Shown piece by piece: positions 34,263 to 45,711 of a stretch of DNA of 64,000 nucleotides. The notes beneath the pieces are model-generated. The model saw only the letters and a list, made by a program, of their open reading frames with translations, searched no databases and was not told the DNA's origin. Both the position numbers and the translations under genes were made by a program. The stretch's first letter is position 1. Each line of letters starts with the position of its first letter. The DNA is from Portulaca oleracea (Eukaryota > Streptophyta > Magnoliopsida > Caryophyllales > Portulacaceae), in NCBI GenBank assembly GCA_029582165.1, contig CM055879.1, positions 40,925,713-40,989,712 of the forward strand. Direction: 5' to 3'.

Positions 34263-34550
34263 ATAATTGCTCCACAAACTTTTAATAATATTTTCTCTAA
34301 TAATTATATATGTTGATCATCTACAAAAGTATAATACTTATTTTCTAGGTCCAAAAATATAAATAATAGCTAATTTTATCAATCATAGTAAAAAATGTAC
34401 ATTTTATACATAGTTTTATATTTATGAAAAAATATAAATAAATAACTATTTTTATATTATTTATAGGTTATAATAACCCTTGTACCTTTATAATGATTTA
34501 AATATATTTACTTTTAATTTTATGAGTGATTTAAGTGAGATACAAGATGG
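34263..34550. repeat. AT-rich dispersed repeat, copy 1
   Basis: Blocks here (ATAATTATATATGTTGATCA, TTTTATACATAGTTTTATAT, ATACAAGATGGTTAAGACTT) recur in inverted orientation at about 40640-40985. It is non-coding. An (AT)n microsatellite follows at about 34706-34741. Confidence 0.5.
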
Positions 34551-34702
34551 TTAAGACTTAAGAATCATCTTGGAGCAAGGTGTTTATCATTTTCGAATAA
34601 AAAATTACCAATGATTTAAGATTTTTTAAGAATGCATGATTAATGAAACATCGCCACATGGGGCTATTGAAACCTCGGATGATATGTGTCGGCAAAATTG
34701 TA

Positions 34703-34743
<41 letters not shown>

Positions 34744-34889
34744 TCTGTTATCTTGAATTTTTGATCTCAAATAATTCCTATTTTTTAGACTTTAATTGCA
34801 AATAATTCAAATTGACTTTTTGATGATGAATAATTTAAATTATTAACTCTTTTTTTTATATCAAAAATGAGAAATATTTTGGAATAAAA

Positions 34890-35215
34890 CATATCTTAAG
34901 TGTCTTGTCATTGTATAAAACCTATATATTTATAAATTCAATTGAATAATACATATAAATGGGATAAAATCATACATTTATCTATATTTTTTTAAATTTA
35001 GAAAAAAGTGTCTAAAATATGCCCAACGGATAAGGTTCATTCGTTAGGGTGGTAATTTTAATTGTTGACGTAACCAACACATTTTAAGCTTTTTATAATT
35101 GATAATTAATATATAATAGCTGTCAAAAAATTGGGGTTAAAAATAATAATAAGTATTAATTTTATAAGGAGCAAGACGTTTAATCAATGTCCTGCCCAAG
35201 ATACGTATCATCACT
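34890..35215 (+). repeat. Dispersed 330-bp repeat, copy B
   Basis: This shares TTAAGTGTCTTGTCATTGTA, TGCCCAACGGATAAGGTTCA, TTTTAATTGTTGACGTAACC and ATAATTGATAATTAATATAT-like blocks in order with copy C at 36145-36515, and inverted with copy A at 21870-22205. The ends carry AAGTGTCTTG and CAAGA-type segments in inverted relation, suggesting a MITE. Confidence 0.65.
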
Positions 35216-36144
35216 CATTTTTTCTAGCCAAACTTTTTACCTACTTTTTGCAATCAAAATCCAAAATTTATTATGTAAAATAGATAAAAATGTCTATAGA
35301 AAGTATATCAAAAGTGTGGAACAATAAAAAGTTAGTTTGAATGATTTCGAACCATTTATCAACAAATAAGGATTATTTGTGACCAAAATTCTCTTATCTT
35401 TTAAGTGACATTTGGAAGGGCGTGGAAAATTAACATTTCAAAGTTTTATTGGATAGTTATTGAGATAATCAGCTAAATATCTTTAATTAAAATTAATTTT
35501 TGGTATTTATCAAATGTATGTTATGGGTAACATAGGAAATGTAATACTCTTTCCATTCTTTAATGTTTGTTTCTCTGGAAATTGTGCAGTTATCTGTTAA
35601 AAATTTTGACACTAAATTTCACGACTCATACAATAAATCAGTTATGTGGAATTACTATCATTAAATTCTTAATTAGTGGAAAAATATTTTCATAAAAGTA
35701 TAGTTTTATAATTTTGTTTGAAAGTACTACTATATTGATATATAGAAATTTATGGCTCTAAAAATCTAACAAATTGGTGGGCAAAACAAGGTAGGTAATG
35801 GGTCTGTCAAATTGGTGAAATAAAATGGGCGGGATAGTTATTTTACAAAAATTTATCAAAACTTACCAAAATTTATCAAAATTAACAAAAGAAAAAAATT
35901 AACTTTTATAAATTAGAGTAAATTTTAATACTTTTCTCTCGATACTTACCTAAACTTAATAAAAATTATCCAAACTTAATTTTTAGTGAGTTATACACAA
36001 CAACCCAGCAATTTCATAGGTTAGTAGGCCAAATTGCCAATGCATATTTTCCTCTCTTTTTTTTAATAATTTTTGGTGGGGGTGGAGGGAAGAGTAATGT
36101 GAGGGGCCAACTCAATAAAATTCTCCCACCCAATCAAACAATGT

Positions 36145-36515
36145 CTTGGACAAGACACTTATTAAGTGTCTTGTGATGTTATAAAACCTATATATTTGTA
36201 AATTAAATTGCAAAAAAAATGTCATGATTGACTTCTACAACTATAATAATATATATAAATGTTATAAAATCACATTTTTATCTATATTTTTTAAAATTTA
36301 TGAAAATACGTCCAAAATATGCCCAACGGATGAGGTTCATTCGTTAGGGTGTCAATTTTAATTGTTGACATAGCCAACATATTCCAAGCTTCTTATAATT
36401 GATAATTAGTAGTATTTGTCAAAAAAATTTAGATTAAAAATGATAATAAATATTGATTTTATAAGAGAGAAGACATTTAAGCAGTATTTTGGGGCAAGAC
36501 ACTTATCATCATCCT
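36145..36515 (+). repeat. Dispersed 330-bp repeat, copy C, in the HKT1 promoter
   Basis: It begins near GGACAAGACACTTATTAAGT and ends near GGGGCAAGACACTTATCATC. The interior matches copy B closely (TGCCCAACGGATGAGGTTCA, ATAATTGATAATTAGTAGTA). It ends about 110 bp before the HKT1 start codon and about 50 bp before its TATA box. Confidence 0.65.
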
Positions 36516-36566
36516 TCAATTTATTCCATCCCCCCATTTAATCCTGGCCCTAGTCAACTCTTAGCT

Positions 36567-36575
36567 CTATATAGG
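36567..36575 (+). promoter_or_regulatory. TATA box of the HKT1 gene
   Basis: CTATATAGG lies about 52-59 bp upstream of the HKT1 ATG, implying a leader of roughly 25-30 nt if transcription starts at the usual distance. This is the best TATA match in the flank. Confidence 0.55.
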
Positions 36576-36625
36576 CCACAAACTTCTTTATCTCTTTCCA
36601 AGCAAAATCTCTCAAAAATAACAAG

Positions 36626-39600
36626 ATGGTGAGATTTTGCTTGATGAACAAGAGATTTGAGCTTCTTTGTGGTTGGCTTCTTTGTGCTGTCTCATATTTC
36701 ATTAGAAGTATATATTGGGTTATTTCTATAGTATATGAGTTTATCATTTATCGTATGAATCATTTTGCTATTGAACTATGCTATTTTTTTTTGGTTTCTA
36801 TGCTTGGATTCATAATCTTGATGGCTCTAAAACCAAGGTCATCAAAACCCAGTAATCTAGATTTGTTCTTCACCTCAGTGTCAGCCACCACTGTTTCAAG
36901 TATGTCAACTGTTGAAATGGAGGTATTCTCCAATGCCCAACTCATCGTTTTAACAATTTTGATGTTCATAGGAGGGGAGATTTTTAGTTCCATGGTAGGC
37001 CTTCATTTCAAGGCTTCAAAGGTAAAAACCAATACACCCTATAGGGCTAGAAGTAGGGTTAACTCTTTGGCTAGTTTAGAACTTCCTCCTGAGGGTATGG
37101 AAAACATGATTGAGATGGGTAGCATCACAGTATTACCATCAACAACAAACCCTACAACCCTAGTGAAAACAACATCTGAGGTTGATATCCTCTTGAAATC
37201 CAGATCTATTAGGGTTTTGGGTTTTGTTGTTTTGGCATATCTTGTAGTCATTCAGTTTCTAGGCTCCATAATGGTCTTTGCATACATGAACATCATCCCA
37301 AGTTCCAAGAAAGTTCTTGAGGATAAGGGGTTGAACAAACTCACCTTCTCCATCTTCACCATAGTCTCAACCTTTGCAAGTTGTGGGTTTGTCCCCACAA
37401 ATGAAAACATGATTGTTTTCAGAAGAAATTCTGGGTTGCTTCTGATGCTAATCCCTCAAACCCTCCTGGGAAACACATTGTTCCCATCTTTCTTAAGATT
37501 ATCGATCTGGGTTTTGGGGAAATTCGCCAAGAAAGATGAAGCCATGTATATAATGAGAAACCCAAAGGAGATAAAGTATCTTCACTTGCTCCCAAAGAAG
37601 CACTCAAAGTACTTAGTTGGGACAGTTTTGGGGTTCATTATGGTGACATTCATAGTGTTTTGCTCCTTGGATTGGAGAACACAAGGGTTGGAAGGCATGA
37701 ATTCATACCAGAAGATGGTGGGTGCGTTGTTTCAAAGCGTGAATGCAAGACATACAGGTGAATCTATTGTAGACATCTCAACTGTGGCTTCAGCTACCTT
37801 GGTTGTCTTTGTCGTTATGATGTACGTTCTCTCTCTCTCTCAATCTATCTCTCTCTCAATCTATCTCTCTCTCTCTCAATCTATCTATCTCTTCAGATAG
37901 ATTTTCAAATTATTTTATATTTCATTATTTTAGTTAGGGTGTATGATTCATAAAGTACATAAAATTTATCATTGGTTTATACTACCTCCATCCCAAAATG
38001 TTTGTCTGTTGACTAAATTTTGACCGTCGATTACTCATAAATTATAATGAGTTACAATATAAAATTACCGTCATTTTAATTTTTAGCAAATTATCTTTCT
38101 AATGGTAGTGATTTCATATTTTAATTTATTATAATTTGTGAGTAATTAACAGTCAAAATTTAGTCAACGGACAAACATTTTGGGACGGAGGTAGTATATG
38201 TTTTTCATAAATACGGAATCACATGAAATGGGTATTTTTTTTTAATAATAATTGATATGATTAGGTTATCATTAATATATTTTAATGATTTTGGTAAAGT
38301 GCGGATAAGTTGGATAAATGTGAATAATGTGGATAGGGTTGACAAGGTACATAAAATCTATTATTGATTTAGGAATCACATGAAGTGCATGTGGATAGGT
38401 GTGGATGATGAGTTTGGTAAAATATGAAAATGGTGGATAAATGTAGAAAAATATTTATAATTTTTAATAAGTTATTATAAGTAAGGTAAGTCACATTGGC
38501 CAAGTCACTTAATGTATGAACTTTTAAATATACATTATATATATGTAAGGTGAATAAGGTGAGAATAAGTGGCGTGACAAAGTTGGTAAAATATGGATAA
38601 ACTTAACATTACTAATGAAATGAACAGGGTCGTAATTGATGATTGTGATACGCTTATACTTAACCATTAAGTTTTAAGTAAGACTATCTCACTATAAATT
38701 TATTGTAAAATGTATAATTTTATGGTGAGTTTTTATAAATATTTGGGGTAACTCTAATAAAAGTCGTTGTTGATAAATTATTAGTTACATTTATATTAAA
38801 AAATTATTCTAATATCACTTATTAATCATAGTAAATAATTAAAATGATCACCATATAAAAAGTCTATCTCATGATAATAAATTTACGTGAGATGTTCTCA
38901 TACTAGAATATGTGGCACTTAGCATGGGTAATTACATAAGAATATTATGTGAAATCATAAACATATTCATTTAAGCAGTAATTTAGGGCACCTTGATGCA
39001 CATGGATGGGAATAATATAACGTTATTTCACGACATTATTGGCCTGTTTAGTGCCTGCCTCGCAAGTTCGGCGCAACTTCCATGAATGCATATGGCCGCT
39101 CCTTACAAAACCGTCCTTTATCCTCATCATATGCATTAATTAATCGGTTTTTCTATAGTGTACCCAAAGGACATATTTTAGGATGCATTAAATAATTCAC
39201 TAAATTTAAATCTTTTACGGGAAAAGTATATTTAGTTATTAATGCATATATTCTCCGTAATTTGCTCTTTTCATATTCCAATTATCATTAATGTTAATCA
39301 AACTTCTGTTGGTGTATGACTTTTGGCTTCCTTTACATCCTTATTATGCATTGATATACTAATTGATATACTATACGACTAATTGTAATCATGTTAATAA
39401 CATGTAAGTTTTCATTTGTCTAGAAAATAAATACTCCCTCCGTTCCAAATTAATTGACGGAATTGGAGTTTTCGTTGTTACCAATGAATAACTATAATAA
39501 CTATCAAACTTTAATTATAGAGGGGATATGAAAAGGTTTAATCTGACAAAAAAAATAAAAAGGAGTAAAAGCACCCAATAAATGGAGTAGTAATGAATTA

Positions 39601-42600
39601 TTTCGGAAAGTAAAAAGGTAAAATAATTAAATTAGGTATTGGAAATAGGAAAGTGACAATTATTTTGGAACAAAATAAGTTAGTTAAAGTATCAATTAAT
39701 ATGGAACGGAGAGAGTATCAAAATCCTCATTTTCTACCAAATTGCATGAATGTAGAATTTTTGAAATAATAGTAAATAAAAGGGGTTTTGACACACAAAA
39801 TAGCTAATCTTAATTTATCTAAAACAACCTTTAACATTTCATATTGTCATAGATATGTTAAATACATGGAAATAACAGTCTTTTAATACAACCGATTCTC
39901 TGGTATAATGAAAACAACGGAACTAATGGGTAATATATGGATGTACGTGGAGGAAGTGAAAAGTCATTGCATGCACCAACACAAATTTGAAATGCATGCA
40001 TCATTAAGTACAGGTAAATAGACTATTTAATACATCCTAAAATATGTCCATAGGACACACTTTAGAAAAATGGTTAATTAATTAACTAATTAAACTTGGC
40101 CTGATCTTACTAAGTACTACCAGAATGAGGTAAGCAAACCAATCACTTTCACTAGCTAACACATTCCCTCAGCCTTCAAAAGCCAAATTTTAAAATGAAA
40201 AAATTAATAAGAAAGGCTAGCTGAGATATCACCACAAAAACTATTAGCTACTGGCTAATCAACGCTCTAATCATTGATTTAATTATTAATTAGCACTAGA
40301 AACAGATGTAATGGTCTTAACTATTTTACTTTATTAAATTGAGTATGATTACTAAAACAATTTGGAAATTTTACTACGCCTAACTTGTAAACTAAAATAA
40401 TTTATTTACAATAATAATTGTTATTGTTTAATATAAAAACTTGTAATTCGTTGCAACCATACCTAATTAATATATTATTATTACTTTTTTCATTAAAATT
40501 TATTGACGTATAGAATACAAGATGCATATTATATTCCGTCAACCTTTTTTTTAATCTTACTTTTTAACTAGTATTTTTTCTATTCCATCCATAATGATTC
40601 GTTTAACTATTTTTTTTCTAGCAAAATGATAAATATATCAACGCAAGATGGTTAATAACCATCCTTACATTTCACCTTTTTTTTGAAAACTCCTTACATT
40701 TCACCTAACCACTCATAAAGTTAAATGTAAGCATATTTAAATCATTAAAAATGTATGTTTCATTACTTTGAGGGTTATTACAACTTATAAATAATATAAA
40801 AATAATTATCTATTTTTATTTTTTCATAAATATAAAACTATGCATAAATGTGTATTTTCTATAATGATTGATAAAACTAGGCTATTATTTATATTTTTTG
40901 ACCTAGCTAATAATTATAATACTCTTATCGTTGATAAATATATATAATTATTCGAAAAAATATTATTAAAAGTTACAAAAATATGAAATTTGAATAATTC
41001 AAAAATGATTATTAATCATCTTAACTCAAGATGTATATCATTTTTACCCTAGTTTACCCTTAATCATACTCATGACTTTACAATCTTGATGATAGATGAT
41101 ATATTGATTATTCCTTTTCCTATTTTATCGTTACTGATTAATTTAATTAATAAGAAGGGAAGGAAAAATTATTGCACATATTGAATTATCGAATTGATAT
41201 AATTGAAGTTTCTAAACGTTTTCATCATATGCAAAGCAATTAAATAATTGGAGGTACCGTTTTTGCACAATTATTGTACAGATTGAATTACGATATTTGT
41301 ATGATTGAAGTTGAAACATTTTTATCATATAAAAAGAAATTATAGATGTGGAGGTTCTTTTCGTACAATTATTGTACTAATTGAATTATGATATTTATAA
41401 AATTGAAGTTGCTGAACATTTTTATCATATACAATGCAATTATAGAGTTGGAGGTTCCAAATTGTGCAGAGCTCGTCTAGCTGATATCATTTTTTTATTA
41501 GTTTATTGTTTATTTTTAATTTTATACATTATTTCGAAAAGACATAAACCTGAATTATGAGTATAACGAGCGTTAATTAATGTATCGCTTGACTGCTTCA
41601 GCATTCTCAGAGAATTGTTAAATTTAAAACCTTAAACCATAACCCTAAAAAAAATAAGAACAGGAGCACACGACTCATTTGAAACCCTAAGGAAGGAGGA
41701 GTTGTCACTATCAAATAGTGACAATATACTTAACCCTAATTTCAATACAAGAAACGTCACTTTCATATAGTGAAACATTCTTCAATGAGGAGGACCCAAA
41801 AACTAGGCTCTCTTGGACTAATCCTACCCAGAAATAAACCCGACAAAACCCTTAAGATTGCCGTTGTCTTCTCCGGTGAAAAGGGTTGGAAAACGACGGT
41901 CAAATGCTCGCGACCCCCCGATTTGAACGACCCAGGCGAAAAGTGAGACAATTTTTTAGATTTGAGCCTTGAGGCGAAGAACTATGCTTCTCTCTTTGAT
42001 AGTCATAACTATTAATACTATGTTTGGATTAAGATTACAAGAGGGGAAATGAGGGGAAGAATATTAAATAACCTCATTTATTCTTATTTGGAAAAATAAA
42101 TAGGAGGGGAAGGGAGGGTAATCATTTACCTCCATTAACCCCATTTTCATTAACCCTCAATATGATAAGAGGAGAACTCATTATATGCATTAAAAAAAGA
42201 AAATAACTTTATTAACATAAACAGATCGACTGTAAAATTCTCATATCTCTCAATTCCTCTCCCTAATTGAGAAACCCAACTTCTACGTAAAATTAAAATG
42301 ATTATGTGAATCAATAACTTACAAGTAACGTTAGAATGTATTTCTCAAAATGAATTTAACAAAATTTTGTTGCATGGTGATTTTGCTGCAGGTATCTTCC
42401 TCCTTATACTTGTTTCTTGCCAAACAAAGATCAACAGAAAGAAGATGATCTAGAACTGCTGGCAGTATGTGAGAAAGGAAAAAAGAAGAAAAGGGGAGAA
42501 ATAATTGAGAGATTAAAATTCTCACAGCTCTCATATCTTGTCATATTCATAATCATTATTTGCATCACAGAGAGAAAAAAGATGAAAGATGATCCCTTGA

Positions 42601-43806
42601 ATTTTAATATCTTCAACATTGTGCTTGAGGTTATCAGGTAATTTAATGACTCACTACTATATATATTGGTTCTTGCTTAGCAATTTAATATAAATAATTC
42701 TTTCTATATCAGAGCATTAGTCATTTCATAAAACTCAACATATAGTAATTAATTAATTATTAGGGTACGGGCAGTGGCGGATCTAGAATAATTTTTTTTC
42801 TATCGAATCCGACTTATCTTAGCCGTGCTTTCGATAAATTTATTTATTTTTTTATGATTCAACTACCCTTATTAGCTCTGCTTATATTGTTAACTGTAGT
42901 TTCAAGGTACTTTTCTCTAGAAAAAAAATTAATATGCCAAATTTATTTTTGTATATTAGTGTTTATAAATAGTGTGAAGAATGATCAATTTATTAAAAGA
43001 ATTCACAATTAAATTAATATAAATAAGTAGATAAACTATCAATTATTTTTTATATCATATATATTATGATAATATTTAGAGGTTAATGAGAAAAAATAAG
43101 ATTAATAGGCTTGATTGAAACTTTTTACATTTAAAGATAGTAATTTATAAAGTCCAATCATCCAAAAATATTTTTTTATGGGATCCAAATAATATAAATA
43201 TATATTTTTAACTAATAATTATAGGATTAGTAGGTTCTGAAATCCTCACTTTGAGTTTTATTCATCACAATATGTCGAGCTTCAAATTTGACTCATAATA
43301 ACCCAATCTTGTGGTGTGGTATTTGTCAGTAGCCTAGACCGAATCAACATCAATTAAATTCAGTTTTTTGTGATATCCCGGTTGTTTTTTTAGTTTGGAC
43401 ACACTTCTATTATACATATCACTCCTAAAAATACCGTCACATCACAAAGAGCTGAGTTTAATTGATGTTAATTCGGTATTGAGCTACTAATAAATGAAAA
43501 GGAAAGAATGAAACACATTGTTTGGTCCATTATTTGATTGATTTATTAATTTAGTTATCTATTCATTTTTGTTTCCCACAAATGAAATTTCAATTATTTA
43601 CTTGCAGTGCTTATGGGAATGTTGGGTTTTCAATGGGCTACAGTTGTGGAAGACAATTGAAAGTTGATCCAAAGTGTGTAGACAAATGGTATGGATTTGT
43701 AGGAAGGTGGAGTGATGGAGGCAAGATTGTTCTTATTATAGTCATGTTTTTTGGAAGACTCAAAAAGTTCAATATGGATGGAGGTCAAGCTTGGAAGCTC
43801 CTATAG
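36626..43806 (+). CDS. HKT1: Class I HKT sodium transporter, HKT1 type (3 exons, 546 aa)
   Basis: Exons are 36626-37821, 42392-42637 and 43608-43806 (547 codons with stop, all GT-AG). The protein has the Trk/HKT fold of four membrane-pore-membrane units in the plasma membrane. The first pore loop is [20 protein letters not shown] with Ser92 at the filter position (Ser68 of Arabidopsis). The other filter positions are Gly: [15 protein letters not shown] (Gly254), [11 protein letters not shown] and [14 protein letters not shown] Ser-Gly-Gly-Gly filter defines class I, Na+-selective carriers that withdraw Na+ from xylem sap. Residue 252, equivalent to Asn211 of AtHKT1;1 (Asp in salt-tolerant Eutrema HKT1;2), is Ser. 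The N-terminus is longer than in Arabidopsis (506 aa), giving extra residues before the first helix; Met44 could be a later start. Intron 1 (4.6 kb) contains transposons at 37982 and 39145-40073, and a MULE begins about 40 bp after the stop. Confidence 0.95.
37826..37897. repeat. CT/TATC microsatellite at the start of HKT1 intron 1
   Basis: This is a run of CTCTCTCTCAATCTATCTCT units directly after the splice donor. A read-through transcript would add a short low-complexity tail before a stop at about 37898. Confidence 0.85.
37982..38194. mobile_element. Stowaway-like MITE, copy 2 (213 bp), in HKT1 intron 1
   Basis: The ends CTACCTCCATCCCAAAATGT and ACATTTTGGGACGGAGGTAG are inverted repeats, with TA target duplications (37980-37981 and 38195-38196). 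It matches the MITE at 28181-28383 along its whole length, with an extra ~10 bp (GACCGTCGATTACTCA) in the left arm. Confidence 0.9.
39145..40073. mobile_element. MULE-like inverted-repeat element (929 bp) in HKT1 intron 1
   Basis: About 60-70 bp at each end are inverted repeats (left CGGTTTTTCTATAGTGTACC, inverted right ACCATTTTTCTAAAGTGTGT; both continue into GGACATATTTTAGGATG). A 9-bp direct repeat TTAATTAAT flanks it (39136-39144 and 40074-40082), though that sequence is low in complexity. No coding frame is present. A younger MITE sits inside it at 39434-39715. Confidence 0.65.
39434..39715. mobile_element. Stowaway-like MITE, second family, nested
   Basis: The left end CTCCCTCCGTTCCAAATTAA and the inverted right end CTCTCTCCGTTCCATATTAA match. 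TA duplications flank it (39432-39433 and 39716-39717). It is inserted within the 929-bp element in HKT1 intron 1. The interior differs from the 28181/37982 family. Confidence 0.85.
40640..40985. repeat. AT-rich dispersed repeat, copy 2, in HKT1 intron 1
   Basis: This is an inverted copy of the repeat at 34263-34550, with CAAGATGGTTAATAACCATC at one end, TATAAAACTATGCATAAATG and GGCTATTATTTATATTTTTT inside. The rest of intron 1 to 42391 has no recognised feature except short AATTGAATTATGATATTT-like tandem repeats at about 41180-41440. Confidence 0.45.
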
Positions 43807-43842
43807 ATTCATCAACATTGGGGATTCTAGCTTACTCATCAT

Positions 43843-45535
43843 TTTTTTTTTAAATTCCAAATGGTAGGCTTGAATTATTGGGTATTTCAAATAGTAGACA
43901 CCATTTTTACCTTTTCCAAATGGTAGACTTAAATTTCAAAAAATTTCATCCCGGACACTTAATAACTTACTGTTTGAAATTTTAAAAAAAATAAAAGAAA
44001 ATACAAAAAATTGAAATGGAGAGAATACAACTGAAAATCTCAGTCTGTTCTACATGTCGTCCGCCCAGCTAGCCCAGCCATCTCCTCCCAACGCCCAGCC
44101 AAAGGCCAGACACCTCCGTCGTCGCACGCCGTTGTTGCTCGCCGGCGTCGTTGCTCGCGCTCTGTCGGCTCGAATTGAAGGAAAGGGACGAGGTGAGATC
44201 GGAAATCAATTGTGCCGATTAAGTAGAGGTAAGTTAGTGTTAGTAGATCGAAGAAGATGAAACCCAGGATTGATTTGCTGTATCTTTGTTTTGTGCACAC
44301 ATAACCCATCTCAGAATTGGCTTGAATTCCCAGAAAATTTTATTGGGGAAGATGATTGATTAGTGGAATTGAATGGGGATTTGTGAAAGGGGGAGAATAT
44401 TTGGGTATGAAGGAAAGTGGGAGCAGAGTTTGTGTTTTCTGGGGGAGGGTGATTTTTTAAGGGGGAATTCAGAGCTAGAAAAATGGTTTGCAGGGATGAA
44501 TTATGATAAACAAAATTGGGGATATGAATATGATAGATGGAAAAGCACATGTTATCATGAAATTCGGGGGTTTTGTAATGTTGGATTTGTATTGTATTGT
44601 AATGTGTTGTTGACTGACAATCAATTGTAGGGGTGGTTCTTTGTTTCCTGTAGTAAATGTTCTGGCTTTATTTATTGTGTGGAGTAATAGGAGTGTTTGG
44701 TTGGGTTTGTGGGTAAGATTCGTGTAAGAAAAGGAGGGAATTGAGTTGTGGTCTTTTTTATGGGTGTTTGTTATGATATGGGTTTTGTGTGTATGGGTTT
44801 TACAGTGTCAACGGCTTCATGGATGGATGTTGTCCTTCACCGACGATGACGGAGATGGCTAGGCAAAAAATTAAATCAACTCCTTTTCTCTGTAAAAGCT
44901 TACGTTAATCTATTTTAAATTAAACCACCCCAGATTAAAAAGGGTTTAATTTAATCCCTCCTTCAATACTTGGATTGTACTGAAAAAAGAGCTCAGCATC
45001 ATCAGCAACAATGGCGGGGTTAGATTTGGGGAGTAATAATCGCTGTTCATCATCAACTGAGGCGGAGGGACGACCACCAAGTGAACGGAGGCGGAGGGAC
45101 GAAAACATCAACAACAACACGAGCAACAACGACGACAACAGCAACAGGGACGCCCACCAAGTGAACAGAGGCGGAGGGCTGCAGGGCAGCGGCCCGTCTG
45201 ACCCAGGCGACATCGTGGCGCGTCGGCCGAAGGGAAGGCCGCCGGGGTCGAAGAACAAGCCGCCTTTGGCTGGGCGTTGGGAGGAGATGGCTGGGCTAGC
45301 TTGGTGGATCGGACGAAATGTCGAACAGACTGGAATTTCCAATTCTGTTCTCTCAATTTCAATTTTTTGTATTTTCTTTTTTTTAAAACAAATTTCAAAC
45401 AGCAGGTTAGTAAGTGTCTACAGAATGGAATTTTTTGGAATTTAAGCCTATCATTTGGAAAAAGTAAAAATGGCGTCTACCATTTGGAATACCCAATAAC
45501 TCATGCCTACCATTTAAATTCTCTTTTTTTTTTTT
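43843..45535. mobile_element. MULE with long terminal inverted repeats carrying host fragments (Pack-MULE type)
   Basis: About 260 bp at the left (about 43848-44106) and right (about 45262-45530) are inverted repeats. Matching blocks include AAATGGTAGGC, TATTGGGTATT(T/C)CAAAT, CACTTA(A/C)TAAC, TGTTTGAAATT and TAGCCCAGCCATCTCCTCCC. Between them lie an exon-intron-exon piece (intron 44229-44805, GTAAGT...TTTACAG) and the start of an AT-hook protein gene (45011-45262). No transposase is present. The outer borders are vague: TTACTCATCAT occurs at 43832-43842 and again at 45583-45593 and could be an 11-bp target duplication, but then about 50 bp on the right would lie outside the inverted repeat. 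Confidence 0.72.
45011..45445 (+). pseudogene. Chimeric ORF: AHL AT-hook N-terminus fused to MULE terminal repeat
   Basis: The 144-codon frame starts MAGLDLGSNN, continues through an Asn-rich stretch (NINNNTSNNDDNSNRDAHQV), a Gly-rich segment and the AT-hook RRPKGRPPGSKNKP (45221-45262). This is the usual N-terminal layout of AT-hook motif nuclear-localised (AHL) proteins. Right after KNKP, where an AHL would enter its PPC/DUF296 domain, the frame runs into the MULE inverted repeat (PLAGRWEEMAGLAWW...) and stops at 45445. A glutamate/arginine-rich insert (EAEGRPPSERRRRDE) is a local duplication of the GGCGGAGGGACGA sequence. If translated it would bind AT-rich DNA without the PPC oligomerisation domain. 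Expression is unknown. Confidence 0.72.
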
Positions 45536-45711
45536 TACATTGGTAATTCGGACTACTCACTGGGCCCCATATCTCAGGATTCTTACTCATCATATATATG
45601 GCTCTCGATTCCTACGCACCTAAATTGTGTGGGTAATAGTTATTCATTGGAAATGGCTAACAAGAAGGATATATATGAGCTTGGGTAGTCATCTATTTGT
45701 ACTACCTCCGT

